Assembly (NCBI GenBank): GCA_947044365.1 | Contig: OX345636.1 | Coordinates: forward strand, 23,469,466-23,533,465 | Origin: Petrosia ficiformis | Taxonomy: Eukaryota; Porifera; Demospongiae; Haplosclerida; Petrosiidae | Length of the DNA: 64,000 nucleotides | Direction: 5' to 3' | Shown here: in pieces, positions 1-11,839 of the stretch | Position numbering within the stretch: the stretch's first letter is position 1 | How the letters are laid out: every line of letters begins with the position of its first letter | Notes under the pieces: generated by a model | The model's database searches: none | What the model was told of the DNA's origin: nothing | What the model saw: only the letters and a program-made list of their open reading frames with translations | Translations under genes and position numbers: made by a program

Positions 1-168
1 CTTTTAAACACGCTCAAAGATCAATATATTGCATGAGGGTTACCACCTTCATTTATGACTTGTTTTTAGATACTGATAATCCATAGTTGATTGTTACTTC
101 TTTTATTTTCTCACAAACATTAGGTAATCATTCACACTAAAAATGGGCAAATATGTACCACCAAATCG

Positions 169-638
169 TTGCTCCAGTATTGTCCAGTGCTCTATGCCTG
201 GTCAAGTGGGCAATGGAGAGAAGAGAGTAGGCATATTGAATTGCCATATGAGAAATTTGTGGAGGTGCCGGAGGAAATTAAATATATTAGGTCCATTTTT
301 GAATTTTTAAGTAAGCCAACACAATATAATTTACTGGACACTTATCAGGACATGTTCATTTTAGTGCGACTAGCAGACTTTTTAGATATGACGTTTTTTT
401 GGACTTTGTATGTAGTGCCCTTAGGGTGCAGAAAAAAAAAAATTTAAATGTTAGTTCCGTTCGTCGTTTAATAAGAAATAAATATAGGCAAAATAAATAT
501 AATAGTTGTGGTGGATGTATTAGTGCACCTCCCCCTAGGAAACCTGAAATTTTTTACAGTGAGATAGACTCGGAACGAACAGAATTTTATCATTATAGAC
601 ATGAGACGAACAAAGCACAACAACAACTTTCGACATAA
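169..638 (+). CDS. Two overlapping unrecognised ORFs, possibly one broken frame
   Basis: An ORF at 169-447 (92 codons) overlaps a second at 399-638 (79 codons) in another frame, just before an A-run at 431-441 where a slip would join them. The first has aromatic and acidic protein-like composition; the second is basic and contains a CGGC pair. I recognise no family. The sequence after the stop (CAGACTACCA, then GTGAATA, at about 643-660) resembles the spacer of the repeat units at 8.13 kb, so this may be the coding remnant of a related repeat. It could also be chance. Confidence 0.25.
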
Positions 639-839
639 ACACAGACTACCATACAGTGAATATTTACCTCCAGTGAATATTTACCTCCTAACTATTATTA
701 ATTACTCCTTTTATTATATGTAACTGTAAAGGGATGTGTAAGATAGTTCCCGCCCCCCAACCCCCTCCCCATTTTTGTAATATTAATAATTATGTATGTG
801 CACCTAGGACAAATGGCTCCACTTTTTTTAATTTTAGTT

Positions 840-1045
840 TAATGTGTGTTATTTATTAGTGTATATATTAGGGTGTGTAGGATTGTTTCACCACCAATTT
901 TAATGTTTTTTTGTTACTTCAATTAGTGTACATGTATATATTAGGTGTGTAGGATTGTTCCGCCACCAATTTAATTTTTTATTAGTGTATATATTAGGTG
1001 TGTGGGATTGTTCTGGCACCAATTTTAATTTTTTTTGTTCCTTGC
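840..1045. repeat. Short tandem array of about 65-bp units
   Basis: Three imperfect units follow one another. Each carries TTAGTGTATATATTAGG, then GTGTGTAGGATTGTT and CCACCAATTTTAAT. A related phrase (GTGTGTTGCAGGATGTTCTG, then CCACCAAT) occurs in the spacer of the large units at about 8.36, 13.67, 18.79 and 18.95 kb, so the two repeat systems are probably related. Confidence 0.6.
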
Positions 1046-1257
1046 ACCACTAATGTTAATTTTTCATTACTCATTCAGCCACCATATTTCTATAATATTA
1101 CGTTGTAATCTTTTCATTAATATCACATTGTTACAGAATTAATTGACACCTGCAATACTACCTTTGTATAATTTTTTTATGTAATTATATTTTATGGATA
1201 TAATAATTATCACTGTTAATATTGCAATTGGAAAAACTATATAGGTCTGTTTAAAAA

Positions 1258-1378
1258 AAACACTGTTGGAACTGACCAAACAGTAGTATAATAAACAAAA
1301 TAATGGCATAACAACTGTTGGAACTGACCAAAACAGTAGTATAAAGTAGTATAATAAACAAAATAATGGCATAACAAC
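1258..1378. repeat. Tandem duplication of about 55-60 bp
   Basis: Two adjacent copies share CTGTTGGAACTGACCAAA, then CAGTAGTATAATAAACAAA and ATAATGGCATAACAA. The second copy has a small extra AGTAGTATAA duplication inside. The array lies just beyond the end of the Tc1-like coding remnant. Confidence 0.7.
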
Positions 1379-1437
1379 CAAAGAACAGTTGGTAAAAAAA
1401 TATTTTCAGTATCCCGTTGCATTTCCTTCAACTTGAA

Positions 1438-2456
1438 TTACACATGGGAGTACTTTCGACATTTGCTAACATTTACTGTCCTCCAGAAACTGAGTATTCC
1501 GTCCACAAGCTGTACTTTGCTTCTTGGTTTCACTTCTCTTCTAATAATATTCCTACATGATTAATTATCAAGTATAGTCTAATTTTGCACTTCAAGTATT
1601 ACATACCTTAAGCTCATGCCACAAGTTCTCAATTGGATTAATGTCTGGGCTCTCTGGAGGTGTTTTCCACCAGTTTACACCCTTTTTGTCAAAGAAACTC
1701 TTGGCCTTTTGTGATGTATGTTTGGGATCATTGTCTTGCATGAAACGATGACCATTTGGATATGCACGGTGTACAAACGGAATGAGACTCTGGTCAAGTA
1801 TTTCAACGTATAGTTCAGCATCCATGCATCCTTCAAATATACATACATGAGTGGGTCCTTTCCAACTTATACCTCCCCAAACATGAAGCTTTAGGGGGTG
1901 TTTTGGTCGAGGCTTGGGTTTAGGTTTCTGACCTTTCTTTCTACAGCAATATCTCTTATGCGTCTCAAGCTGTACTGTAGTATGACATCATGAAAGTTGT
2001 CAGTAATATAATCATTTGCCCACTGCATTCGCTTTACTTTATTGACATCTCGAATAAGTTGGCAATATGCTGCTCCATGAAATGTCCATCCTAATGATTT
2101 TCGACCTCTCAAAATACTTCGTAATGATATTTCATTTCCTCCTTGTCTCTCAAAATACTTCGTAATGATATTTCATTTCCTCCTTGTCTTAACACATTTT
2201 GCAGTTGCAAAGCAGTTGTTTCATCATCTTCATTCATGCACTTATCGATAATGTCAAGTATTTCATCAGTTAGCTTTAGAGGACGTCCAATTCTTTTTGA
2301 TGGACCGCAGTTAAATATCATTTTTTTGCTCTCCACAGTGACTGACGAGTTATGGAAATATTTTCTTTATCCAACTCTGTTAATATTTCAGATATATTCT
2401 TCTCTTCACTCACAAGATGAGCTAGTCGTTCTTTTCCATATTTTGTTAGACGAGGC
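1438..2456 (-). pseudogene. Tc1/mariner-like transposase pseudogene, copy 1, with an intron
   Basis: Read on the minus strand. The start is MPRLTKYGKERL with a helix-turn-helix-like N-terminus. It is followed by KKMIFNCGPSKR, a GWTFHGAAYC block, HVWGGISW, FMQDNDPKHTS (second catalytic Asp), and PPESPDINPIENLWHELK with the terminal Glu of the DDE_3 family. Coding stops after HELK at GTATGT. It resumes at 1552 after a 54-bp intron (1553-1606) and ends with KVQLVDGILSFW at 1438. The copy is broken by several frame changes, a 1-nt shift just after the intron, a 41-bp tandem duplication at 2106-2187, and a small deletion that removes the first catalytic Asp segment near 1975. It is homologous to the copy at 56.5 kb, which has an intron at the same place. 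Confidence 0.88.
2106..2187. repeat. 41-bp tandem duplication inside the Tc1-like pseudogene
   Basis: Two consecutive 41-bp copies (2106-2146 and 2147-2187) contain CTCAAAATACTTCGTAATGA. The duplication adds 41 nt to the transposase frame and shifts it, so it arose after or during decay of this copy. Confidence 0.9.
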
Positions 2457-2519
2457 ATTTATCTTTTTGCTGCAACTTGTACTAGTCTAGTACTGTATAG
2501 CTTTTGTGAATATCAGTAT

Positions 2520-4450
2520 TTATAAAGAAATTCTCGTCTGACAGACTGTATACATAGTACGTCAATACGTATGCGTGTACACGTACGTACATACATGTAT
2601 GATATTACTACACAGCTTACACTTACACCGCATATTAAATATAAATATAATACATATACGTACAATACTATTGTTGTCTGATATTTACGTACGTATGTAT
2701 ATTATGGCTGCCAGATGTTTTTAGTGCTGCAAGAAGTCTGACAGAATTCTGCCTGTAGTTTTACTACATATGTACGTACGTACATACTATAACCAAACCC
2801 TCTGATAGAGCTCCAGCAGAGGTATAGTTAGTAAAGTAGAACTCTATCATGATAGAGCTCTAGCACAGCTCTGGCTACGTAGTATTCATCAAGAACTCTG
2901 AAGGAACTCTAACAGAGTTTTGCTCTGTGTCTGTCAGCAAGCTGGTAAATGTTTAAGTCTGTCACTTTCTTTTTGCCTTCTACCGTAGTTTGTGCCACAT
3001 GCTTTAAGGTCAGCATGTGCTAATTCTAGATTATTAATTACACTGGAGGTCAACTTTCAAGTGTTTAATTCATGTAGTTAAAAACTAATTTTAAGAATAC
3101 AGCACAGTACAATACAGAGTGCGTGTGTGTGTGTGTGTGAGCCAAGTGTAACTCTACACAGCGATACATTTGGGATGGGACAGTTTTCTGTCTTTAAGAT
3201 TTAGACCATTTCCCGGAATAAGGAAAGTTCATCATTTTCGTTTTAACAAGAAACCTGGAATTGTTTTTACTCGTTATGCATTAATTTTTTGCTTACTACT
3301 GCATGCTTGAACTTTAACCTTGGTTTTCTAGAAACCACAGAAGTTAATTATTCATCTTTTTTGTTTTCATATTTCATAAAATATAGTATACTCATTTACC
3401 AAATTCAACTTTCGGGTTTGTTGTCATGTGTAGACTAAGTTTAAGTTCAAAACTCAATTTTGAAACGTTTCACCTTTACGTGGGTTTTAGCTTTCACAGG
3501 CTCATATAGCAATAGGTACAATTGAGAAAACTCAATAATTAATTAATACAGCGCATGCGCATGCGTATGCGTATCACCTGAGCATTAACCTTCTTTAAAG
3601 CTCTGCTCTAAACATCATCGAAAATGATATTGATCGATTATAAATATCATTTGAGTGTATATCTGATACATCCACTGGGCAGGGTCATGTTCTATATGGC
3701 TTGTATCCTGGGAAGCTATAACATCAAAGGATTCATATCCTAGTATTACTAATGCGTCGGTTACAATATCCTAGCAACTACTCATTACTATTGCAACCAC
3801 TAGTTGATCAATGGTTGATGGACAAGGAGATTAAACCATCTTTTAAAAAAAGGAGGCTTTCACACTAAAGTCTTTTAGTGACTCACGCTTTCGGTAAAGT
3901 CCAAAGAAGAGTTGGAAACTATATGGAAGGGTTTCATTCCCCTCCAAACACTGAGAAAAACTGTGTAGTAAATTCTTTTGATGTTATGGCTTACCAGGAT
4001 ATGAATATATATATATATCTTGTTAATTTTACATTTTTCTTCAAGTCAATAGCATACTCTCAGCCTAAATAAAGAACTCGCTGTCCCTGATCACCAACAT
4101 TTACCTCCAGAAAGCTCTGGCTCCACGCCAGATACAAAGGGGAGTTTTCAAAGGTATCAATTACATATTTATGTAGAAGGATACAAGATACAGCCTAGAG
4201 GTGTTATAACTATTACTTGTTTCATATTGGATAAACTGGCAAGAACGGCCCTTCATTATTATTCACAGCCACCACACAGTAAGAGTTCATTGAGATTGAA
4301 ACCCTAACTGACTGTACATATATGTGCCCCTAGGATTGAGAGGTGTGGGTGTGGCTATGAATATTAATAAGCTACCTTGTCATAAATAGTTAGCTACTAA
4401 GCTAAATTGCATAGAAATGTGATTTGATCTTTTAATTACACAGTTTAAAG
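2520..4450. other. No gene seen; simple and palindromic motifs
   Basis: AT-rich sequence without a recognisable coding remnant. It holds several TACGTAC motifs (2.58-2.78 kb), also found upstream of the related Tc1-like copy at 56.3 kb. There is a palindrome AGAACTCTATCATGATAGAG near 2840, a (GT)n run at about 3121-3139, and an alternating stretch GCGCATGCGCATGCG at about 3551. A 64-codon ORF at 3878-4072 shows no family signature. Confidence 0.6.
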
Positions 4451-4459
4451 CATCACTTT

Positions 4460-4870
4460 GTGCCTTTTAATATAGCCTGCAGCAACATTTTTTTTCAAGT
4501 GGCAGATGGTACGAACAAAGCATTGTCAAAGTTATTTCCACACAAAATAGCAGAAATACAAATAGATTTATCTACATTGAAATTAAACGGCATCTTGCAC
4601 TCAGCAAAGTTGTGGACCTTTTGTTCTTTTGGTGATAGTTTCCCAAACCTATTTTATACCAGCATACTAGCCATAAGTCCTTTTTTGCATGTGACATTTG
4701 CAATGATAGCTGCTTGTTGTATGTATGTTGAAGAAGTAGAAAATAAACTGAACAAATGTGGCCATGAACACCACGACTACTTACTGCCACATTTTTATGC
4801 TAATAAAGGATTGAAATCACGTTATGAAGAAATAATAAAGGCCATAGACAAACCTAGAAGACGTTCTTGA
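4460..4870 (+). CDS. Unrecognised 136-codon ORF
   Basis: One of the longer uninterrupted frames in the first 9 kb. It starts without a good upstream context and ends in a basic KPRRRS tail. The middle is hydrophobic (around residues 70-95) and the C-terminal third is charged, with a CGHEHHDYLLPH stretch rich in His. I do not recognise the family and see no matching intron or neighbour exon. It may be a transposon fragment or chance. Confidence 0.3.
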   Translation: MPFNIACSNIFFQVADGTNKALSKLFPHKIAEIQIDLSTLKLNGILHSAKLWTFCSFGDSFPNLFYTSILAISPFLHVTFAMIAACCMYVEEVENKLNKCGHEHHDYLLPHFYANKGLKSRYEEIIKAIDKPRRRS

Positions 4871-5920
4871 TGGAGAGGGTAAGGGTGTCAGTAAATTTTA
4901 TACGAGTGGTACGAGTGGTAGGCCTGGTGAATGTGCCATTGATACGATGAAGATACCTGCCCCACAAGGTTGTTTTATTCTTTGTCTACAGGTCTTGAGG
5001 GTTTTTCATGGAAACTCTTTGCCAATTTAAGGTAAAGAGGTACTGCCAGGAAAGAAACATGCCCACCAGGTACACCCATAGAAGGCTTTTTGTCTAGGGG
5101 AACACCAGACTTTACCGTATCATGGAATAAAGAATGTACAGGGTCTCCTGTGTCTGTCATTACTATTGACACCATCAATGATTTCCCAAACACAGCTGAA
5201 AGTGAATTAGTAGTAGAAGGGATGAACATGCCCGTCAGATGTCACCAAATAATGTTTACAGGGATGGCTCGTTGATACAGAAGTTGATACTGAATAAGGT
5301 AAGGTGGAGAACTAATAGCAGCAATTCACACCAAACTATACTTTTGAAAGTGTTACAAAAATTGATGAACAAAAAACCCATAAAATTACCACTTGTAGGA
5401 AATGGATTTTAAATCCATAAAGTAACTGAAACCATACACTTTGAATTTAAAAATAAGTGATCCTAGCCAGGGTATGATAGTTAAAGCCACAATTTTCTAA
5501 AACAGAATAGTTAACCCAGTCGTTATGCTGGTCCATTGAAACTTTTATGTCAAAGCTGAGGAAACCTACCAAAATTATAGTAGGAATGGGTGATACACAA
5601 TAAAAATAGCCTCTAACTATTAATTAACCATCAGCTTTATACATGTATCCTACCTGTAAAAAGTAGATTAATAGTAGTCTTTCTGTTCCTCTTTCTTCAT
5701 AATTTTTTTGCAGCAATATGAAATGTCAAAATGAAATACATTTAAGTTATTGGTATAATAGTTGAGTTCTCTCTCTCACAATCTCTCTAGATTGCTTACC
5801 TGCAACCCATAATGTCAGGAGATTCCACACTCAACAGAAAAAAAGCGCAAGTGTATGTTGTTGTACAGTTATTTTACTTTTTCATTCCTTACTTCAGTAT
5901 CTTGGCATCACTATTCACGA
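4871..5920. other. No gene seen
   Basis: Opposed ORFs of 61-84 codons overlap at 4975-5275, but neither resembles a known family. The rest is AT-rich sequence without repeats that I can match elsewhere in the window. Confidence 0.5.
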
Positions 5921-5924
5921 GAAA

Positions 5925-6815
5925 TTGTAGGCGCACAAAGCGAGCCTAAAATGTTCTGTTTTTAATTATATTCATGAGGGGCATGGTCAATTAAACACTC
6001 TCAGGCTGCACCGGACATTCGCAATATCCGCCGCTTAGCTAGAAAATTTTAAAAAAGAAGAGATTTCTCCTGTTTACTTTTGAAATTCTGCAACAATATT
6101 ATCTAAAATTAAATTAAACTACTGGTAATATCATGTTCAATAGCAAGAATGGCCATGTCATTTAGCCGATCTAATATACGTCGCTTGAGGGTAGAAAACG
6201 TCCTTTCACATTCAGCAGAACTCACTGGTATGGTAAGAGCAATTCAGAGTAATTGCAATAAGGTCGGAAATGCTACTTTAAGAGGAGCTAGTTCTATTAT
6301 TACACCATTAATTCCTTTTCCTGTTAATGTACGCCTTGCTACTTTTATTTCTAAACTAATCATATCAAGATCCAAATCATACATGTGAATCATTGGCTTT
6401 AAATGGTCAATGACAAAAAATGAATCTGAAGATGGGCAACAAGCTTGCAATGATCGCATGATGTCTCTATTTTTGTCACTAAAACGTTGTTTTAGTTCCG
6501 ATAAAAAGCATCAAGAACAGAAACGTACAAATCAACTTTGTAGCAATCTGATGTTGATTCACCTCTACCACCAGTTATTCCAGTAATTATATCACTTTGA
6601 ACCCTTCTTGGAGGCCTTGGATTTGTGATGGTCTTGTACTACTTTCACAAGGAGAGACTCCATGGACATCAGCTACACTACGTCAATATGTTAGCAATTT
6701 CTCCCATTCATCATCAGTACGAAATTGTGTATTGTTGATTTTAACAATGTCAGCAGCTTTACCAAGAACAAGGTGAGTAGACTGTAGCGCATCAGACAAT
6801 GCCCATTGAGGCAAT
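5925..6815 (-). pseudogene. hAT transposase remnant, C-terminal half plus terminal sequence
   Basis: On the minus strand the pieces run ALSDALQSTHLVLGKA, then PPRRVQSDIITG, then YVSVLDAFYR, then ELKQRFSDKNRDIM, then a YDLDLDMISLEIKVA block. The hAT dimerisation signature IPVSSAECERTFSTLKRR follows at about 6140-6215. Order and motifs match the C-terminal half of hAT transposases related to ZMYM and 52-kDa-repressor proteins. Breaks: a stop near 6687, frame changes near 6620 and 6505, and a TGA just before IALTIPVSS. Beyond the coding part, 5925-6005 (AACATTTTAGGCTCGCTTTG on the minus strand) matches the sequence at the end of another hAT remnant near 49.79 kb, so this is probably the element's 3' end. 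The N-terminal half is missing. Confidence 0.78.
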
Positions 6816-7159
6816 GGGCGTTACAATGTGTAAGATTCTATAATATTTCCTGTAGGAGTGATTCTCTACTCCTATGTTAGCTGTTGATGTGTCAAAACTA
6901 TCTAGAGGACTGTATGAACGTATGAACAATTTTTTCTTTTAACGTGATAGCAGAACTATATTCTAATTATAAGAATCAATCAAAATTAACAACAATTTAA
7001 ATGTTCCAACATCCTCCCCTCCTGTTGACATATCGTCAACGGGAAGGTATGTACCAAAAATTTACACGGTTAAATTATGATTCAAATGTAAAGAGTCCGG
7101 TTTAATTACATGTAGTCAATCATCATCTTCTGATTTCACTTCTGAACAAGCCTCACCTT

Positions 7160-8062
7160 CTTGTTGCAGGGAATTTATTTTGTCATTGTTAGTGGTTGTA
7201 TATACAAGTATGGTGGTACTCCATTGGATGAAACACATTCATGGATATTTTAAATTCATAACTAATGTCATGACCAACTCAACAATTAACCTTGTTGCAG
7301 GCAATTTTATTTTGTTATTGTTAGTGGTAGTATATTCAAGTATATTCAAGTATGGTGATACTCCATTGGATGAAAAACGTCCATGGATATTTTAAATACA
7401 TCACTAATGTGATGACCAACTCAACAATTAACCTTGTTGCAGGCAATTTTATTTTGTTATTGTTAGTGGTAGTACATTCAAGTATAGTGATACTCCATTG
7501 GATGAAAAACATCCATGGATATTTTAAATACATCACTAATGTAGTGACTAACTCAACAATTAACTTGTATGTGCATATTCTAAACAAGCCTCACCCCCTT
7601 GTTGCAGAACATTTTATTATGTGTCTGTTGGTATTATTAGTTGTACTGTATACATGTATCATAATATACATAGTAGAAATAATTTATAAATGATAATAAT
7701 TATGTTTGGTGATACCTTATTGGATGAAACACGTCTATGGATATTTGAGATTCATTACTAATGTGGTTACCACCAACTCAATATTAACTTTTAAGTGAAT
7801 TTAAATGTCTTGTGTGAGGCTATATCCTGTATGTATTGCTAAACAAGCCTCAGTCCTTTGTTGTAGAACATTTTATTTTGTGCCTGTCATTGGTAGTATA
7901 TATATGTAATATACATAGTAGAATATGTGTGGTGATACTCCATTGGATGAAACAAGTCCATGGATAGTTGAATTCATAACTAATGTGATGACTTACAAAC
8001 TCAATATTAACTTTGAGGTGCATCGTTGTTGCAATGAACTTTATTTTATGTCTGCTTGTCAT
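7160..8062. repeat. Satellite-like block, unit 1
   Basis: Imperfect direct repeats of about 130-160 bp, lengthening to about 250-270 bp. Each contains TTGTTGCAG, a TTTTATT(A/T)TGT stretch, GGTGATACTCCATTGGATGA, CATGGATATTTTAAAT and GACCAACTCAACAATTAAC. Starts can be seen near 7163, 7295, 7436 and 7591. The same family forms the blocks at 12.4 and 16.9 kb. Confidence 0.85.
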
Positions 8063-8433
8063 TGTTAGTATATAGAGCAGTTGCATGTAAATTAATTATT
8101 TATAAGCAAACAGGGTGCCATTTTAACACAATATAAACAGAGACTACCACATGTAGTGAATACTGATTAACTATGTTTCAACATGTTTTTTTGCAACTTG
8201 TAAATGCCAGATGTGTAGAATATTCCTCCCATCAATTTTATTTCCAATTTCTTTTTATAATTTGTTACATACTTACATTATAATCATATTCACAGCCAGG
8301 ATAAATTGTTCCACAATTAAGTTTTGGAATTTTAGTTATTGTTTGTTGCATAGTGTGTTGCAGGATGTTCTGCCACCAATATTTAATTGATTACAAGTTT
8401 CCAATTAGCTTTTGTCTTTAAGGTGTTATGAAA

Positions 8434-8579
8434 ACTTCTTGAAGTTCAGGTTGAGATAGCCTACTCCTCTCTTCTCAAATATCACCTGACCCCGAGAAAC
8501 AGCTTGTTTGATGCTAGGTTCAGAGAGGAATTTCTCTGTTCAACCATGAAAGTGTGAGTCTCACACATTCTTCTGTGCT
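8434..8579 (-). repeat. Short segment, inverted relative to the copy in unit 2
   Basis: This sequence (GATAGCCTACTCCTCTCTTC, and TGAGTCTCACACATTCTTCT at the other end) is the reverse complement of 13775-13900 in unit 2. It carries an extra 20-nt insert. Unit 3 lacks it. Opposite orientation at nearly the same place suggests either a small mobile sequence inserted twice or a local inversion. Confidence 0.8.
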
Positions 8580-8824
8580 CTGTGTAATCCTAGACTGTAA
8601 CTCCTGCACACAAGACTCTTGATTTAGGTCAAAGTATTCATATTCCCTTTGCTGTCTACTATATTTAGTACTTAATTCCTTTATTGTACCTCAACTGTTT
8701 GGTGAGTTTATGCAACAGTTATATAATAATTATATATATAATACAAACTTTTTCACTCAGTGGCATGAGCTTAGTTTCTCAATAATAAAAATTAGAACAT
8801 ACAAAAGAAATGGGGGAATGACTG

Positions 8825-8894
8825 TTTACCAACAGTTTGCCCTTTTCTTTAAAGAAACATTTAGCCTTTCTTGACATATGTTTGAGATCATTAC
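8825..8894 (-). pseudogene. Captured Tc1-like transposase fragment in the unit spacer
   Basis: The minus-strand translation gives NDLKHMSRKAKCFFKEKGK. This aligns with NDPKHTSQKAKSFFDKKG of the Tc1-like pseudogene at 1.7 kb. Only about 70 bp is present, just outside the LTR. The same fragment is in unit 3 (19194-19264) and was lost from unit 2, so it was present before the units multiplied. Confidence 0.65.
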
Positions 8895-8950
8895 AAAACA
8901 TAGTCAAATTAATTTAAGAGGATGTGTTGGGTGGTGTATACGCAATAAAA

Positions 8951-9440
8951 TGTTAGACATCATGTTTTTGTAAAGACTCCTGGATAAGAACAGGATGCTT
9001 ACATTTGTAAACCAATACACACTTTTTCACAAGAAATAGTAACAATTTTTATACAAAAATTATATGCAACGGGAACGAATCCAACTTTGTAAAAATTGTT
9101 CGTGTCCACGAAATGTTGTTCTGGCAGCTGAAATTCAAGCAGATAATCTTAAGCATCTGGTAAAACGAAATAAGGTTTTCACACATAAAGTTAGTAGATT
9201 AGTAACTCTCTGTTAGATATCTACAGGCTGTGATACCATTATCATAATTTCACTATAAAAATGCTCAATTCTACAAATATGAAAGTGTCATATCTGAATA
9301 TTTTACAACATCCCAGATTATTCTACTACAAAAGTGTACATTATAGATATAGTTATAGATTTTGAAACATATTGGAACCAATAGCTGATTACATGGATTT
9401 CACACAGTTTTATGCATAGTGGAACTGTTGACTGACTATA
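8951..9440 (+). repeat. Copia LTR, unit 1, left
   Basis: It begins TGTTAGACATCATG and ends near CTGACTATA. It is paralogous to 10809-11839 (once the nested hAT is removed), 14014-14503, 15930-16384 and 19321-19805. The homology stops sharply at both ends, and gag starts 82 bp downstream, which is what defines it as an LTR. The TG...(C/T)A ends are typical, although this copy ends TA rather than CA. Confidence 0.75.
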
Positions 9441-10808
9441 GGGTCTTTATGTTGTAGTAATAAATTGATTTTATTTATTGTGTCTGTTTGAGAAGAATTG
9501 GAGCTTTATAATTTACAGAAGGATGGCTGAAGTTGATAAATGGTCAATAAATAAGTTGGATTCATCCAACTGGACGACATGGAAATTCCAGATGAAGCAT
9601 CTTCTGTTAGCGAAGTGTCTGTGGTGGATCGTGAACGGAACGGACGTTTTATGGGAAACTCCAACAGCCCAGCAGGAAGTGGATTTCACAAAGAAGTCTC
9701 AGAAGGCATTTTTAACCATAGTAACGTCGATAAGTTCACCACAACTATACCTGATCACTTCTTGTGAAGAATCGGCAGCTGCATGGACGACTTTACGAGA
9801 TGATTTTGAGCGGGATACACTGGTGAACAAGTTGATGCTAAAAAGCGGAACTTCAGAATGGAGATGAAGGAAGACACATCTGTTCAAGAGCACATCAAGT
9901 AAGGAATTAACAGACAGGTTAGCGGCTATCAGTGCACCAATGGAAGGAAGATCAAGTCGTCACTCTTTTGATAAGTCAACCTTCAAGTTACTCTACTCTT
10001 GTGACAGCCTTAGAAGCTAGGGATACCATCAGTCACTCTGAGTTACGTTCAACAGTTGCTTATTTGTGAGGAGCAGGACAAGCACTCTTTAGAAAGCAGG
10101 AATCTCAGAAAAGTGGAAGACATCAACACAAGAAAGATGCTACTTGAGAAGATGAGTATACTTTGAAACCTTTTGACTATGATTCTTTGGACAATCCCGA
10201 AGAAAATGTCCAGGCTCCCCACAAGTCTTCAACAAGTTCAATGAGTTCGAGTTGTGCACGCTAACGAGTGTAGTCTCTCAATAGGAACTTTACAATCAGA
10301 TAATGTCTTACAGCAAAGAGGGATACAGCATTACAGCTCCATACTCACCTTCTCAAAATGGAGTTGCAGAAACGTGCCAAGCAGGACTACCACAACACTA
10401 CTGGGCAGTGGCTACTGCTGCTTACCTGAGGAATTGAACACCTACAAGAGCCTTGAAGGTGAAGAAGACACCCAATCTCAGTCAATATTGAGTGTTTGGT
10501 TGTATGGCTTACGCCTATATTTCAGATGGTGAAAGGAAAACTACGTTTCATTGGATACAGTCTTCAAACGAAGGGCACATTGAAGATCACTATACATCGG
10601 GATGTAATCTTTAACGTCTGATTTTCAACACGACTCAACTGCAGTAGAAGTTAGTGAGAAAGTCAATGGTCATGAGAAAGATGAAGACATTCTAGTGGAA
10701 CGAGTGGAACAACCACAAACTGAAGAACGAGAGGACGTAGAGGAGGACCAATAACGTTATCCTAGGGGACAGAGAACTCTACCAGTCAGGTATGAACTTG
10801 ATGAATAT
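9441..10808 (+). pseudogene. Ty1/copia internal region, unit 1: gag and integrase remnants
   Basis: Gag starts at ATG 9523 with the usual copia N-terminus (KLDSSNWTTWKFQMKHLLLA), then the VNGTD and WTTLRDDFERD blocks, and breaks by frameshift near 9840. Later frames carry ELTDRLAAI and TALEARDTISHS gag pieces. The zinc-knuckle exon seen in units 2 and 3 is mostly deleted here. At 10340-10760 come integrase C-terminal pieces (YSPSQNGVA, YWAVATAAYLR and a FRW/RKLRFIGYS stretch), then the acidic linker VERVEQPQTEERED. Protease and the catalytic part of integrase are missing, so the copy is non-autonomous and dead. Confidence 0.85.
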
Positions 10809-10949
10809 GTTGTGTGGATCATGTTTTTGTAAGTATTCCAGTATAAACAGGATTGGTTGCATTTGTAAACCAATACACACTTTTTCACAGAAATAGAATA
10901 ATTATGTGAAAAACGGGTACAAATCCAACATTGTAAAAAATCGTTTGTG

Positions 10950-11514
10950 CAGGGTTTTCCCCACAGCGCGTTAGCGTGGCGCGCCGCCAGGCTACTTTTT
11001 TTGGTTGATTCTAATTAAAGTCACTTGACCACGCCCCTATGTTGCTGCGCATGCGTCGTAATTAGTACAACGTGATAAAATAACAATGGCAAAAAGACCT
11101 CGCTTGGATCAAGCTGCTGAAGAGCCTTCTGGTTGTAGTAAACACACACAGTTGGCTACAAGACTCAGTGGGAAAAGGAATTCTCTTGGTTATACCCAGT
11201 ACGGAGCACAGAAGGTGATGTTGTCGGAATGATGTGCAATGTATGTAAGAAACACAAAACAAAAAACAAATACAATCAATCTACTGTGTGGAGTGAAGTT
11301 CCGTGTGTTTCACTACGACGAGAATTGTTTAGATATCTTATGTGTTTAAATAGTCTTAACTAATAAATGTGTAAAACTGGAGAATTGTTTAAATGTGTGT
11401 TTAATTTTCTTAACTAATGTGTATAATGCATTATACAATTCCTTTTGCCACAACCAACTGGCGCATGCCACACACACACTTACGCGCTACTTTTATTTTC
11501 TGGGGAAAACCCTG
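10950..11514 (+). mobile_element. Internally deleted hAT element nested in a copia LTR
   Basis: The ends are CAGGGTTTTCCCCA and its reverse complement TGGGGAAAACCCTG. The 6-bp duplication TTTGTG lies on both sides (10944-10949 and 11515-11520). The empty site is preserved in unit 2 near 16064 as GTTTGTGTCCACC, which proves the insertion. A CAG...CTG end with a short duplication fits the hAT group. The only coding content is an N-terminal zinc-finger exon (next entry); the catalytic domain is absent. A GCGCATGCG motif sits 38 bp upstream of its ATG. Confidence 0.92.
11086..11363 (+). pseudogene. hAT N-terminal zinc-finger exon, frameshifted
   Basis: It opens MAKRPRLDQAAEEPSG and, after a 1-nt frameshift, continues WEKEFSWL, then GDVVGMMCNVCKKHKTKNKY, then WSEVPCVSLRREL, ending at a TAA. 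The WxxxxxWL spacing and the C-x2-C knuckle match the N-terminal zinc finger of hAT-derived proteins of the ZNF862/C17orf113 type. The same domain is found in the hAT element at 18.09 kb, though the two sequences differ well beyond recent copying. It normally binds the element ends; here nothing catalytic remains. Confidence 0.72.
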
Positions 11515-11839
11515 TTTGTGTCCACCAAATGTTCTGACAGCTGAAATTCAAGCAGTTAATCTTAAGCATCTGGTAAAACGAAATAACGTTTTCACATGCA
11601 CAGTCACATAAAGTTAGTAGATTAGTAACTCTTTGTTACACGTCTACAGGTTGTGATACCATTATCATAATTTTACTGTAAAATTCTACAAATATGAATG
11701 TGTCATACCTGAATATTAACATCCCAGATTATTTACTACAAAAGTGTACATGTAAATATAGTGAATCATATTGGAACCATTAGCTGATTACATGGATTTT
11801 ACACAGTGTTATGCATAGTGGAACAATTGACTGACTACA

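Larger units (their letters stand above)
10809..11839 (+). repeat. Copia LTR, unit 1, right, split by a hAT insertion
   Basis: It starts TGTTGTGTGGATCATG and ends TTGACTGACTACA. Removing the 565-bp hAT and its 6-bp duplication leaves about 460 bp. That matches the uninterrupted LTR of unit 2 (15930-16384, 455 bp). Confidence 0.78.

Noticed and set aside
1139..1431. Overlapping hydrophobic ORFs with repeated CHYFVYYTT
   Set aside because: The repetition comes from a tandem duplication of non-coding DNA.
3540..3575. GCGCATGCGCATGCG stretch as a promoter
   Set aside because: It is not followed by any recognisable coding sequence; kept only as a motif.
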